Of a DNA stretch of 64,000 nucleotides, positions 1-12,172 are shown piece after piece. The translations under genes were made by a program, and so were the position numbers. Origin of the DNA: Blattamonas nauphoetae (Eukaryota; Preaxostyla; Oxymonadida); contig JARBJD010000133.1 in the NCBI GenBank assembly GCA_033064195.1, positions 1-64,000 on the forward strand, given 5' to 3'. Positions within the stretch are counted from its first letter, which is position 1. Each line of letters begins with the position of its first letter. The notes beneath the pieces were generated by a model. The model did not search any database and was not told where the DNA came from. It was given only the letters and a program-made list of their open reading frames with translations.

Positions 1-640
1 GTCTCCCTTTGTCCTCAAGTCACTCCTTCACTCGTTGCCTTGTCCTCCACTCTCGCCTCCTCTTTGTCCTCCACTCTCGCCCTCCCTCTCCCTCCTCCAG
101 TCACCTCCCACTCTGTCTCCCCCTTTGTCCTCAAGTCACCTCCACTCTCGCCTTCCTCGCCCTCCAGTCACTCCACTCTGTCTGCCTTGTTCCTCCACCT
201 CGCCTCCTCTTGTCCTCCACCTCGCCTCCCCTTTGTCTGTCCTCCCACTCTCGCCTCCCTCGTGCCCTCCTGTCACCTTCACTCGTCTCCCTGCCCCCAG
301 TCACCTCCACTCCTCGTCTTCCTCTGCCTTGTCTCCTCCACTCTCCTCCCTCGCCCTACAGTCACTCTCCACTCGTCTGCCTTGTCCTCCACTCGCCTCC
401 CCTTGTCCTCCACTCGCCTCCCTCGCCCTACAGTCACCTCCACTCGTCTGCCTTGTCCTCCACTCGCCTCCAGTCACTCTCCCCCGTCCTACTCAATGTC
501 CTCTCTTGTCATCTCTCATTCTTCCCTCATCCTCCTCATCCCTCAACTCCCCAACACATCCTTCCCAACCCCCAAATTACTCTTCTCATTCATCCTCCAC
601 TACATCACTTTCATCTCTCAATCACCAGCCATCTTGTTTG
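1..640. repeat. Pyrimidine-rich minisatellite
   Basis: Irregular tandem array built from short blocks such as CCTCCACTCGCCTCC, CAGTCACCTCC and CTTGTCCTC. A larger period of about 70 bases is clearest at 360-480. The plus strand is almost free of purine runs, so all three forward frames stay open by composition. The long reading frames here are Ser/Pro/Leu strings with no domain character, and I do not call them genes. The array may continue to the left of the window. Confidence 0.85.
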
Positions 641-1060
641 ACTCTTTATCCTATCCTTCTTGTTACCTCTCAACATCAATATTTTCTCTCAAAAAAACAT
701 AACTAGTGCAGTGAGGACGATAGTTGAGACAACATCGCCCACCACAATAAGATCATCCCATCAATTGTTTTTCTCTCCATCTGACTAGACATCTGGTGGG
801 ATGATTTTGAAAAAAACACTCATGATCAGCTATTTGAGGTGTGAAAGAGTTATTTAAGAGAGATTGGAAAAGTTGACAAAAAGAATGGCGACGGTTGGTT
901 TCGATGTGTGCTCGAACTTTTCTATGATGTCAAAAATATTGTCCCAAATGTTAAGGACCTCCTATTTGGGAGCCAAAAAAGGGTCAAAAAATTAGAAAAA
1001 AAGGCTCCTAAATAGGAGACCCCACCCGGGGATCCTATTTTGGAGGTTCGATTTCTACCT
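640..1060. other. Non-coding stretch with a 16-base inverted repeat
   Basis: No gene is seen. Bases 959-974 (CTCCTATTTGGGAGCC) are matched by an inverted copy at 1003-1018 with one mismatch and a 28-base A-rich spacer, so this can fold as a hairpin. Similar words (CCTATTTGGG) recur near 38.5 kb and 47.5 kb, which suggests the end of a small repeat family. Confidence 0.5.
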
Positions 1061-1067
1061 CAAGTGA

Positions 1068-1559
1068 TTGATGGGGGAGGGTAGATATCCAACCCGGAAA
1101 TGGTGGGACCCAAAAAGTTATGGGTTCCGAGAAATATGGGATGGATGGAAACAGGGGTCCAAAAAATGGGAGAAAAGTATCGGGTTAAATTTCCACTATA
1201 TCTTAAATCGGTTCCAGGCTGACAATTCACCGTTCCCACTACGGACCATACCGGGTGCATGGCGACTCTATGGCAATGAGGAACCATCTGACCCCTTTTC
1301 TGAAGATAGTTGGGTACGCAGTTTCAATGTTGGCCATCGCTTTCAACTAGTCCGCCAGGCTAAACTACCACCTCTTCAGCGGTCTGCTTCGTCACACATG
1401 GGAGCCTCGGAGTCTCTCCGCTGCTCAGAACCTCTGGCTGAACGAACAATTAAGGCAACGAAAAGGAAGAAACCATCAGGTTCAAAACAACGTGAAAAGA
1501 AAACTAAGAAAAATGCAGACGTCAAACCGGTAACTCTTATGGATCTCAGCCAGAGCTGA
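1068..1559 (+). pseudogene. MULE transposase C-terminal remnant
   Basis: The translation resembles the C-terminal part of the MULE transposase at 29.0-29.7 kb: both share an ILNRF segment, WRLYG followed by EEP.DP, then a basic HRFQL/DRFQL...AKLPP stretch and a final CSEP/CVEP motif. After this the frame ends in a Lys-rich tail. None of the catalytic region is present. I read it as a fragment left by an old Mutator-like DNA transposon, not a functional gene. The alternative is a domesticated short protein derived from such a transposase. The relation to the second copy is seen directly; the family assignment comes from that copy's WHIN-type motif and DATY segment. Confidence 0.5.
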
Positions 1560-3100
1560 GATGAACTATGGTAATTGTTAATCATTCGCAGTTTATGGTT
1601 TCTTTGAACAGCCATTTTCGAATCAGATTGTGTAATGGGACCATGGCAGATGGCGGGCATCACATAATTCACACGGTCTCCATCCACATTTGTTGAAATC
1701 CTCTGGACACTAATCGCTCTTTTTCCAAATGTCTCATTTCTCAGGCTCTCATCAAGGTAAGAACACGAATGCATTCACTCTACAGTGACTGTTTCAATGT
1801 GTCGGAACTGCTCTCTTCACCATCTCCTCAAAAGCGTGTTTATCCCAGTCTGTCGTTGAAGAATCATCAATCTCAGCAAAAATGTTCTTGTTGCGACGCC
1901 ATCAGACTCAGATGACAATGTTTTTCTTTCTCGCATTGTTCAGTCTAGTTTCCTTCTTCGCCAGTGTCTAAAACAGAATTCCATATGACGGAACCATTCC
2001 ATTCAACCAAAAGTGATGGAGATATGTGATCGTCAACTTTGACATTGTCGGCTCTGAACTATCACATCCCACATCCAAAGGTTCAAGGCTAATCCACCAG
2101 CCCCTCTTGATTAGCTGTTGCCTCATCCCTCAATTGCGTTTCTTCGCAAACGTGATCATTTCTGATTTAATCATGGAAATCAAATGGTGGAAACCGATCT
2201 CAGGGGCTCTTCCTTCTCAGCAAAATGTGAGGATGAGATTAACGTAAGCATCATCTCTATGAGCATCCCTCACACACGATCAAGGATCATCCAATCCCTT
2301 TTTCTCGTCAACATCAACACAAATTTTAATTGTATCATCGACATCACCAACCTAATTGATAACTACACAACACAAGAAGTCAGGATCGTTCTAATGTCAC
2401 GAATAAGGATGATGACGATGCGAAGATCAAAACCAGCTGAGATACAATGTGGATGACAGGGGACGATTGAACGAGGGAGTCCCCTTATTCTGAATGATCA
2501 ATCGCAACCAGTACCGAGCTGAACTGCGTAGGAGACTCAGAATAAAACTCAAGAAAATGAAGTTTGAATGAAACCGATTCACAGTTAAGACAGACTGAAT
2601 TGTCCTGCACCATCGACGCTTCTTGTTGTCTGGACCTTGCTTGCACAAATTTCCGAACAATATGACCTCATTCATGGGTGTATTAAGTTGTGAACCAAGC
2701 GAACAAAAAGTCGTTCATTCGAGAAATACCACTCCCCCTATCCACCCTCATTTCACTGTGTTGATTCCTTCAATCGTGTATTTCCTGAAAGTGCTCAAAT
2801 CACTCCAGATTACGTCTGGTTCGAAGGTATTAAATCTGTGCGAGGTGAATGATCCATGTTCATTTCTGGTTTTCCCAATCATTACAGATGGATCATTATC
2901 AATGCAAGCCGTGAGATAATGATAGTATCATCATGTTCAGCGATGAACGTGGAATCGAGGCTGCCCCAAGAGGAGAAAGGCAAGAATGAATGACGAATCG
3001 TGGCAGTTGAGAGAGGTTAGAATATTAAGATAGCATAAAGGCACGAAATTACAGCCTGAATTAAAGTCGGGAACTGTTCGAGTCGGAATAGTCGTCAACA
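1560..3100. other. No recognisable gene
   Basis: Only short frames lacking domain features are present on either strand. No tandem or inverted repeat stands out. It may hold very decayed exons. Confidence 0.4.
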
Positions 3101-3112
3101 AACTCACTTGCA

Positions 3113-3480
3113 TCATTCTTTTATGTTCGTGTGGATGTCCTTTCGACTCTCTAAACCCTTCGTGAGCACAACAATCTCGCTAGCCTGGCAGAGAAGCACA
3201 TATTGCATGGCGTTCAGATGCTGTAGGTCAACGAGGCGTACAGTATTCTGAGGAATGACCGACGAGTGGTTAGAGAGGGAGAATGTGACCGAGTTAAGAA
3301 AAACAAAGAAAAAACAACACAATCATTCGAACACACTTCATTCATGGTGCGTGATCCTTTCCAACACCAATCGCTCCAACTGTCGATGCAGGTGCTTCTT
3401 CGTCCTGTTCAATCCAGCTCTGTCATTCTTTGAGTGAGGAGCATGTCCAGCGAGGAAACACCTCCACCAACACAAAAGCG
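3113..3480 (-). CDS. Possible last exons of an unidentified gene
   Basis: On the minus strand a segment behind a CAG acceptor near 3252 reads as a plausible amphipathic protein end (TVRLVDLQHLNAMQYVLL, then EIVVLTKGLESRKD) and stops near 3113. A second exon-like stretch upstream, around 3345-3440, reads NRTKKHLHRQLERLVLERI. I do not recognise a family. The pieces could belong to one gene with a short intron between about 3252 and 3345. Low confidence, because both stretches are short and no start was found. Confidence 0.25.
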
Positions 3481-3939
3481 CTTCTTGCTGTTCTGCCGAT
3501 GCTAGGCAGCATTCAACTCGGTGGTGGAATCTGAAAGAATACTGGGGCGGTGAGGGTGTTGAATCGGTGGGGCGCTTGCTTGTTAGTGAAGATTCCGATG
3601 TGAGAATGATGACCTTTCTGGAGTGCTGTTTGATGTCTTTTTTTCGTGTTGATCATCTTCTAATCGATTTCTGTCGTCTCAGTTTGATTTATGGATTCGA
3701 AAGAGGAGATAGTCATTCAGGCGCATACTGTGACGACGTCTTGGTGCTTGAGAGACAAAAACTATCCAATTCGAGAGAGTCAAGTTGGTTCATTTTTTTG
3801 TGGGGTGATCGCAAATTGATTAGTCACCCGAAGAACGTTCCTGTTGAAATGGCGAGTGTGATCGAAATTCACGCTGGATTTCTGTTTCTGATTTTCCTTT
3901 TATTGATGAATCATACTCTCATCTTTGTGCAGATTCATT

Positions 3940-4360
3940 CGTGATAACAATTCGCTCTGGAGGCTTCGGAAGTGTTGTGAGACTGAAGAAGGTCATCCCG
4001 AATAACATCTCAAAAGCGATTGTGATGGAGCATAGGAGAGAGAGTCACTTGCAGATATTGTGCGTGATCACACATCCCGTGGATTTCCTGTGGCTCGCGA
4101 AGTTTGTTTTTGAAATGTTGTTTTCTCGTTGATCGTTGTTGATTTTGTTGTTCTTTGGGTTGGCTGTTGTTCAGGGGTTGATTATTGTTGTGTCTGTGTC
4201 TCTTCTGTTCTTAGGCTGTTTACGAAGTGATGGTGGATGTGTTGTCAGCTCTGAATGCAATGCATCACCACGAAAGTGGAGCGACGGCTGATGGCGATGT
4301 GAAGATGGAGAACATTCTGACTTTCTGTGGTGGCCACTTCAAACTGTGTTTGTCTTTCTC
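3940..4360 (+). pseudogene. Decayed protein kinase fragment
   Basis: Two kinase-like blocks lie in line. Near 3945-4060 a glycine-loop segment reads RSGGFGSVVRLKKV. Near 4215-4350 an alpha-E/catalytic-loop segment reads VDVLSALNAMHHHE followed by GDVKMENIL, which keeps the Asp, Lys and Asn of the catalytic loop but not His-Arg. The lysine/alpha-C/hinge part and everything after the DFG position are not seen, and the pieces lie in different frames with poor intron borders. Related gene bodies at 50.8-54.7 kb use similar non-HRD loops (YGD, HGD). Most likely a broken copy of that host kinase family. Confidence 0.5.
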
Positions 4361-4394
4361 TCCAAATTTGTCCTACTATTCTTGTTAATTTTCA

Positions 4395-4948
4395 ATGTCC
4401 GTGCAGAATAACACCAACAGCACGAGACTGAAGAACACATGGAAGATAATGATGAGAATGGAGACTCTCCTCTCTCTGGTTTGTTTTTTCTCATTCTTAA
4501 CGCCCTTAGCATCACTTTGTGCGTGCTGTGGAGGTGGTCCGTGTGGTTTTGGAGGATATGGATCACCGTGTGGAAGCTGTGGAGGCTGCGGAGGTTGCGG
4601 TGGATACGGTTTCTCACCAGCGTTTGGTGGATACTCCACACCATGTGGCTTCTACTGAAACAACGGTTATGGAGGAGGCTACGGTGGAAACAATGGATAT
4701 CGGATGAATTCTGGGAACGGATACTACAACTGCGGGGGACAATCTTGATTTGGGAATTATGACGGCGGAGGGGCAGTTGGAGGTGGAAGCAGCGGTGGAC
4801 AGTTCACCCAACAGACATTCGGAAGCCTCACACAAGGTTCTTATGGAAATCAAGGCTTTGGACAGTCTGGAGGAAGCTTTGGCGCTGAAGGAGGGAACTG
4901 TAGATACGGATCGAATGGAGGAGGTTACAACAATCGTGGAGGATGACA
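4395..4948 (+). pseudogene. Glycine/cysteine-rich protein gene with internal stops
   Basis: The frame starts with a hydrophobic signal-like segment (LLSLVCFFSFLTPLASL, about residues 27-43) and then a Cys-Gly repeat region (CGSCGGCGGCGGYG). It continues downstream in the same frame as a Gly/Asn/Tyr/Gln-rich tail like those of glycine-rich RNA-binding or secreted proteins, ending at a TGA near 4946. Two TGA codons interrupt it, near 4656 and 4746. Read-through, short introns or decay could explain them; decay is simplest given the decayed kinase just upstream. Function cannot be stated. Confidence 0.4.
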
Positions 4949-5109
4949 CCTGGCTTTGGTTATTGGTAATCTGGTCATTTTTCAAATCTTCACCTTTCAC
5001 CCTAGAATTGCTTCCTTAACGAGCTCTTTCAACAAAAATGAAGCATATCAAGCAATTGAATATATAGAAATCAAAAAGAGAAATGAGGACTTGTGAAGGA
5101 AGATGAAAA

Positions 5110-6304
5110 TCAGGAATGTGGTGGCGATGGCGACTTTGGGAACGTGAGTGGTGTGGTTGTGCATGATACAGAGGTTCGAGCATGCTGGAAGGGTGTTGTA
5201 TCAATGGGAGTTTCTGCATGGTCATAGTGAGTACTGGACGTCGATGAATCATCATCAGAATGTTCGTCAGATGACGGCTCGTGAATTTGGTTGATGGGTG
5301 ATTTAACAGGACTTATCGGTGGTAAATGAACAACATTTGTTGAATGAGGAGATATTGTGCGTGAATCGCGGTTGATAAGAAGGTTTAGGTGATTGAGACT
5401 GAAGGAGTACTTTGCAAGTCTATCTGCTGTCATCCCATATGATGTGGATGAGGGTGCTGAAGGAAACAAGAAAATGATGAAGAATTAGATTAACACTTGA
5501 TCAAAGCATACCAACGACAAGTTTTCGCTGTTCCATTCGAGACAATGATAAGTCTCTCCGTTGTTCATTCTGAATCCGAACTTGTTCATTTATTGCATGT
5601 GCTTCTCTTTCCCTTCAGTCAATTTCTCTGGTCTGGCTGTCTTTTGCTGTGGGGAGAGACTGCATCAGAAGAGCGTGCTAAAACGCATCAAAATTGGCGT
5701 CTGCCGAATTGTGTGCCTTTCTGTCCCGAGAATATTGCGTGGGAGTATCCCAATGTTCGCTATCTTCATCATTCCTCCTTCTTTTGTGTTTCTTTTCGCT
5801 CTTCTCGTGTCTTCGTCTTGATTTGTGATGGGTTGGAGAATGATGGTTTCGTGTTGACCGTTTGGCCGAATTTCGATGCGAATGAGAATGATGTGATTCA
5901 TTAGTCTTGACGATATCATCTCGCTGAGTATTCTGTGGGGTGAACTGGGGAGAGATCACTTGGGACGGGTTTGACAATGGTATATCGTTTTTCCTTCCAT
6001 GTTCTTCCACAACCAATGAGAGAAGTTCGGTAACTGACGGTTTGTTGGTCTCTTGGGATTGTCGAGGTGCAGTGGTGAACGATGAAATGAGCGAATCCAA
6101 ATGTGTCGATATTGCCATCAAATTCATTGTTGTCGGGTCGCGATATACATCCTCAGATTGTTGAAGACTCTTCCTTGTCTGACGTCCATGGGCTGTGCTA
6201 TTTGGAGATGACGCAGCTGACGATGTCGACTGTTCCGCCGACCAGGTCAACGAGCGAGACGAACGACGACACAAATTCGGAGCGGATGATTTGGATGCCT
6301 TCAA
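5110..6304 (-). CDS. Basic, His/Arg/Ser-rich nuclear-type protein, spliced
   Basis: Three exon-like blocks run on the minus strand. The first, about 6304-5680, has a Ser-rich N-terminus, a helical segment (MNLMAISTHLDSLISSF) and then a strongly basic tract containing RSRRRHEKSEKKHKRRRND, typical of nuclear localisation or RS-like proteins. A middle block near 5600-5515 reads EAHAINEQVRIQNEQRRDLS, a probable coiled coil, and ends at a GTATGC donor. The last, about 5469-5110, starts after TTCCTTCAG, has an acidic Ser/Asp stretch (SSDEHSDDDSSTSSTH) and ends in a Pro-rich tail. I know no family for it. Exon borders are approximate and the true start may lie further upstream. Confidence 0.45.
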
Positions 6305-7400
6305 TGAATCGCTCTGAGTCAGTGGCTGAGTTGTTCACGTTGAAGATATCTGAGATGTCTTGGAACCTCTCGTCGATGACGATCGACGCGAGAGGGGTTG
6401 AGTCTCTGTCAAAGGCGAAGATTGTGCTCAACATCAGTCCCAAGGAGAAGATAGTGACGTCTTTGAACGTTCTGTCGACAAAGATGGTGCTGGCTGAATG
6501 TGAGTGAGAGTGAGGAGATCAGATCAGTGTCGATGGTGTTCACGCGGAGATGGAGGATGTTCATCGTACCTGAGAATGGCGATGCGGTGTATGTGATCTT
6601 TGAGAGGGAGACATTTGTCGTCTTCTCTCTTCTCTGTCACGTCGAACACAAAAAATGTGGTGTTGTTCTGGTTGAGTTGCTATGTACTGGTCACAAATGC
6701 GAATGGTGTGATATTGATAAGGAAGATGCTGACTGCATCCATTTGCGAGATGATGGTGTCAGTTATGTCAATGCTTCCTCCAGTAATCGAGACGCTCTCT
6801 CTTCCGTATGAGAATGTCACGTCGGTCACCAATCCTGAAACGTGATTGATATTTACATTCAAACGCGGTGTGTTCGCGTCTACAGCTTCCTGTTCCGCTG
6901 CATGGCCACTTTCTGGGTGTCCTTTGTAAAGACAGTGTCGGACATGATTTTGTGGTCTCCATTTGTCAGGTCAGCGTTGTCTTTGATGCATTCCAGTCTC
7001 ATCAATCGCAGGAACATGTCTTCTTTGGGTTCTGTCGACGTTGTCCGAATATGACGTCGATTGACAACCGAAATAATGGAAAGGCAGAACATCATGATCA
7101 CCTCCTCCCCGCTCAACAGGTCCGTCTTAGACGATCCCCCGCAATTCATTATATCCAGCCCTGTGTCCTCGTTGACGAGAATCCAGATAGTCTGAATAAT
7201 CGTGGTCATCGTACCCTGAACGACATATAAATAGAAAGGGGACACTTCAAAAAGGTCGTAGCCAACACTTGATGATCGCCTCCAGATCCGTGCCCGTCAG
7301 GTAGAGATTGCAGCGAGGGATGGCCGAGTCGTCGTTGAAGCAGTCGGTGGACGCGAGACATTCAAGCTGCCCAAGAAGGTTGATCAAGATGACCAGTCCT
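6305..7400 (-). pseudogene. Possible decayed minus-strand gene, unidentified
   Basis: Minus-strand frames carry protein-like blocks such as LINLLGQLECLASTDCFND near 7400-7330, MTTIIQTIWILVNEDTGLDI near 7210-7150, and two short repeats with a GGSIDI/GGTVDI core near 6790 and 6215. The blocks sit in different frames with no convincing splice sites. The pattern would suit a decayed surface or secreted protein, but no family is recognised. The plus strand is no better. Confidence 0.25.
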
Positions 7401-7903
7401 TTCTAAGATACTCCGTCAATCACATTTTTTTGTGATGAAAGGTGTTTTGTTGAATATTGTGAGAGGGCGGGGTCTCGTGGGAACAGATGAGAGAGGAGGA
7501 TGTGGTGTGACGTTACAACGTTTGAACAATGGAGTCCTGAATGAAAATGAAGAGAAAATGCCATGAATAGAGAGTGAGGGGATCGTATCATCATCATGGT
7601 CTCGCATTTTGGAATAATCTGGATTGGATCGAAGGACAGATAACATTGGAGAGTTTGTCGTCGTCGTTGGACATGGTACTCAACATGAAAAATTGTGATC
7701 AGATCGGAAGACAGTCATTGAATTTAGGTACAATTCTGTTCGGAGTGGGTCGAGTGAAATAAGAATTGAGAGTAAAAATGGAACTGATCTGTGTTGATCT
7801 CGCGATCCTCACAAATATGAACGGGATCGAGGAAGTGAGTCAAATATCGAATGAAAGAATGTCTGAAGAGTTGTGTGGTGGATACTTGCAAAAAACAAAA
7901 AAA
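7400..7903. other. No recognisable gene
   Basis: Short frames only. The stretch lies just left of the Polinton margin and may be flanking host DNA. Confidence 0.4.
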
Positions 7904-7975
7904 TGACATCAGAGGGAATCGAACCCTCGACCGAGGAGTAAAAGTACAGAGTCCTACCCAACTAAACTACACTAG
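7904..7975 (-). tRNA. tRNA-like sequence at the left margin of Polinton copy 1
   Basis: Read on the minus strand it has an A-box-like TAGTTTAGTTGGG and a clean B box, GGTTCGATTCC. The T arm folds perfectly (GAGGG / CCCTC around a 7-base loop, 7912-7928). The anticodon arm is weak (GTA/TAC around CTTT) and the acceptor ends do not pair well. It is therefore a degenerate tRNA or a tRNA-derived promoter head, not a safe functional tRNA. A second tRNA-like sequence holds the same position beside Polinton copy 2. Confidence 0.45.
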
Positions 7976-8020
7976 TTTCAAAAATTGTAGTGCCTATTCA
8001 TCATATACCTTCAAACATTT

Positions 8021-8165
8021 TCACCTCATTTCCGAGATTTTCACCTCATTTCCGAGATTTTCACCTCATTTCTGAGATTTTCACCTCATTTCTGAGACTT
8101 TCACCTCAATTCCGAGACTTTCACCTGACATTGAGATTTTCACCTGACTCCGAGATTTTCACCGA
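8021..8165. repeat. Iterated 20-base repeat at the Polinton left end
   Basis: Seven head-to-tail units of about 20 bases with consensus GAGATTTTCACCTCATTTCC; the last units diverge. Copy 2 has three related 19-20 base units at 31832-31890 sharing GAGATTyTCmCCT. Position just before the first gene suggests an origin or regulatory iteron, but that is inference. Confidence 0.75.
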
Positions 8166-8179
8166 ACAATAGAAATACC

Positions 8180-11100
8180 CATGAAGAATCTGTGGATCAT
8201 TCAGAAGAAGAATGAACAAATGGAAACAAGAAAAGTGAAGCAGTTTGATGGATTCAATGAATGCATCTTACTTGCTGAACCAAGAGACAAACTTGCTTTC
8301 AATGAATGTTTGACCAATGCACGAAAGAAGTTCAAGAAGAATGAGGTCGAGTAGGTTGAAGACAATGGAAAACCTTATCAGCTGTACTTCCACAATCATC
8401 TGAAGAATGTTGAGGAAATCACAACCTTCATCAAAACAGTGTATGAAAAAGAGAAGGATCGACCATTCAAGATCAGTCTTGACTTCGGAAAGATTGTTGA
8501 GAGAAAAGACAAAGATGAGACACTGTACAATGATTTCAGACCAGAACTGGAGAACACATCTAAGAGCTTTCCAACAGTGATAAGAAGTGAAGCAGACATC
8601 ACTGAGTATTCTAAATATGCGATCAATCTAATCAAAGAGTCACAAGAGAGAACACTGATGGACACAAAGACAATGTTCATCGCCTTCCATTCGATTCTTG
8701 TTGCAGTTTACAGATTCCCAGTTGCTGGAAAAGCTAATGCCATTCTCACTGAACACATAAAAACATACAACGTTCGGTACGTCGATTCTGAGTACAATGT
8801 CTGCTTCTTTCAAGCACTATCATTCCTCACTCTTCCTGAGGTTCCAAAGAAGAAAATCTCAATCAATATGAGGAATAGTGAAGCCTACAGATTGTTTGCA
8901 CAATGGATGAAGCTTTCACATCTGAAGTCTCGACAATTGACACCACATCTTCAGAAGTATCCTGGATTTGATATTGCATGTGATATTGAGAAAGCAATGA
9001 TTGAATTCAACATTACCGTCCACATTTATGAATACGACGAAGACAAGAAGCGATATTTCCTCAGTCAATCGTACATCAACGAAAATGATGAAGCAAGAGT
9101 TCTTCCAATCCTGATGATTCCTCTCACTGCAACTCTTGTTCATGTGATGTTCATTGTTGATCCCGAGAAAATCACTGGATATAAACTCTGTCCATATTGT
9201 CAGTCAAGAGGATTCCAAGTGAAGGATTCTCACTTCAAGACATACTACGAGAAACATCTCAAAGAGTGTAAAGAAGTTGATGGAAAACATGTGAAGAAAA
9301 TCTCCCTTGACAAAACACCAAGACCATATGTTCCACACATCCTCAACAACAAGACTCATGAATTTCTGATGGCACACAAAAGACAAGACGAATTCAAACC
9401 AACACAATACTACATCACTTACGATTTCGAAACAATGGAAGATCTCATTCTTGACAATCTATTCTCAGATGACAACACACAATTGATCTCTCATCTAAAA
9501 CCTCTCTCTGTTGCATCAGCAATCAAAACAAAATCAGGCGTTCAATCGATCTACTTTGATCTTCGAGATGGAAAAGACTTTGTGAAGCAATGGATCAGAG
9601 AACTCTTCAAATATGCAGAAACTGTTCGAGAGAACAACCAATATGAAGACCCTGAAATTCCTTCACAAAATGAAGTCAGTGTGATTGGATTCAACAGTTC
9701 CAGATTCGACATCAATCTTATCTTTCGTGATCTCGTTGACAAGGATTGGAAAGTGGTGAGCTTTCTTGGATCAACAACAAAGTACAAACAAGTATTGATC
9801 AGACATGAGAAAACACAACAGGTTCTTCGGTTCATCGACATGATGTCATACACTGGACCAATGACTTTGGACAATGCAGTCAAAGCCTTTGGAGAAAACA
9901 CAACACTTCAGAAATCATTCTTTGCTTACGAATCATTTGATTCATCAGACTACGATACAGTGCTGAGCAAACAAGAACCTTTCTCCAAGTATGAATTCTA
10001 TTCCAGTCTGAACAACAGTGAAATGTCCGACAGTGACTACCAAATGTACCTTGATGATTGGAACAAGCAAGGATTCAAGAACAGATGGGAATATCTGAAA
10101 TTCTACAACATCAGAGACGTTGAATGTATGATTGCACCATTGGATAATCTGATTGATTTGAACTTCCAATACAAAGTGGACATGTTGCACAACCTCTCAC
10201 TGTCAGCAAATGCTTCAGCAATCAAGTATGCATGTGCCTACAATGACTTTGATATTGATGCTGACTACAACGAATGTGACGATTCTGGACCAATCAAGAT
10301 CACCAAACAATACTGGAAATACAAAGTGGGAGGATACAGGTACCAAGACCAGAAAGCTCATCGCAATACTACCAACAATGTCACTGAAGCAGACTACGAC
10401 TGGTTTGTTCAACAGTGCAAGAGAGTTTGCTACATCTGCAAGTGCCACTTCTCACAAGCAGTCAAACCTACATTAGACAGAATCGACAATGCAAAAGGAC
10501 ATTCTAAAGAGAACGTGAAGATCTGCTGTGATTACTGCAACACCTACAAGTCAGACCAGGATGAACATCTCACAAGATTGAGAATTCAACTGAAGAAGTA
10601 TTGCATCTGGAAATCACTCCCAATGACTCTGACACATGAGCAAACATATCGCAAACTGAGAGCAGCAGTTACTGGTGGATTATCGAATGTTCAGCATCGA
10701 CAGAATATCAAAGACGTGACACCAATCAATCACTTCTCATTTGAAGATGGTGTTGTCAAATCAACCGATACTGAACACATCATGACTCACGTTTGTGGTG
10801 TTGATTTCAATTCACTATATCCAAGTGCTTTCTCATCAATCAAGAACAAAAACAATCCATACACAAAACACAGAATGTATATGCCAGGAAGATGTCTGTA
10901 CACAGCAACAGGAGATAAAGAATGTCGGGAGATCATCGAGAACAAGAATCAGAAGACATTGTTCGTTGCTGAGTTGAAGGGACACATCGATGAGAAATAC
11001 ATCAATGATTTCATTAACTTCCCACCAATCTTCAGAAACATCATTGTCAATACGACAGAAGAGACCATTGGAGAGAAGACGTATTCGTTGATGAAGAAAC

Positions 11101-12149
11101 ATGGATTGAAGACTGACGACAAACAAAGAAAGCTGACTCAACTCTTGAGCACACACGATCAGTATATGTTCTTTTCGACATACTATCTGTGGTTCCTCAT
11201 CGACTATTGTCACTTCATCGTCGACGACATCAAGAGTGTGATGGTGTTTTCGAGACACGCTGGATTTGAACCATTTGTGACATCGTTCATGAATGATCGA
11301 ATTGAAGCAATGAAGGTTGGAAATAAAGGAAAGGAACAATTCTGTAAGACGAACTTGAATGGAAGTTACGGATATGATGGAATGAACACTGAGAAGTACA
11401 ACTCAATCACAATCTGCAATGAGAAGAGAACATACTCGAAACAAATGATGAAAGGATTTGTGGCAACAAGAGAAATCAATGAGGACAACTACATCGTGAT
11501 CGAAGATAGAGAGAAAGCATCGTGCAAGACATGTCTGCAAGAAGCAGTGTTCACACTCGACAATGCCAAGTTCTGGTATCTGAATTTCATCTACAACTTC
11601 ATGTATAAATGCCTAGACATGAACAAGATTCACTTCTGTGAGGGAGACACTGACTCGGCATACTGGGCAATTGCTGGTGATCCGAATGCTGGAATTCATC
11701 AACAGTTTGAACACGTGATTGCTGACAAGGAATTCTACGATGCTCACAAATATGAATGGTTTCCCAATCCTGAAAAAGGAGTTGATGATGAGAAGAACCT
11801 GTTGGGATTAGCAATTGAAAAGGAAGGTGAACAGATGATCTGTCTTGCACCCAAGTGTTACTCGCTCGATGAGAAATGCAAAATCAAAGGAGTGTCTCTG
11901 AAGAAAACAAACATCACAAGTGACGATTATGTGAAGTGCCTGAATGGAGAGAAAACTGTGACAACAACACTGAACTTTCAGACAAGAAGAGTTCATTCTG
12001 ACGATGACACCAATGGATTTGAAATAGCTAAAATACAACAGCAAAAACTCAGTCTCAGTGGAATACATCTGAAGGCAATCGTACTTGAAAATGACTCGTG
12101 TCCTCCATTCATTCATGGACTGAAAGCAACTGATTATAGAATTGAATAA
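8180..12149 (+). CDS. Protein-primed DNA polymerase B of Polinton copy 1
   Basis: Replicative polymerase of the element. The main open part (8439-12149, about 1236 residues) shows an exonuclease motif (YDFETMEDL, near residue 325), a second exonuclease block (NSSRFDINLIF), motif A (DFNSLYPSAF, near 788), motif B (NLNGSYGYD, near 971) and motif C (GDTDSAYW, near 1070). Between the exonuclease and motif A, about residues 660-710, lies a Cys/His cluster of the HNH/endonuclease VII type (CYICKCHF ... LDRIDNAKGHSKENV ... CDYCNTYKSD). The related sequence extends upstream to about 8180. Protein priming is inferred from the Polinton context. Treated as a fossil gene. Confidence 0.85.
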
Positions 12150-12156
12150 ACACAAA

Positions 12157-12172
12157 CTTTATTTTTGTAGAA
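12157..12172 (+). promoter_or_regulatory. T-rich box before the integrase gene
   Basis: CTTTATTTTTGTAGAA directly precedes the ATG at 12173. It matches the shared box found before most genes of this element and fixes the start choice. Confidence 0.55.

Noticed and set aside
9-706. Three overlapping forward open frames of over 200 residues
   Set aside because: They exist because the minisatellite lacks purines; the proteins are Ser/Pro/Leu strings with no domain and equal quality in all frames.
7904-7975. Functional tRNA gene
   Set aside because: Only the T arm and internal promoter boxes are sound; anticodon and acceptor arms do not pair properly.
8021-8165. CRISPR array
   Set aside because: Units of 20 bases are directly adjacent with no unique spacers, and the genome is eukaryotic.
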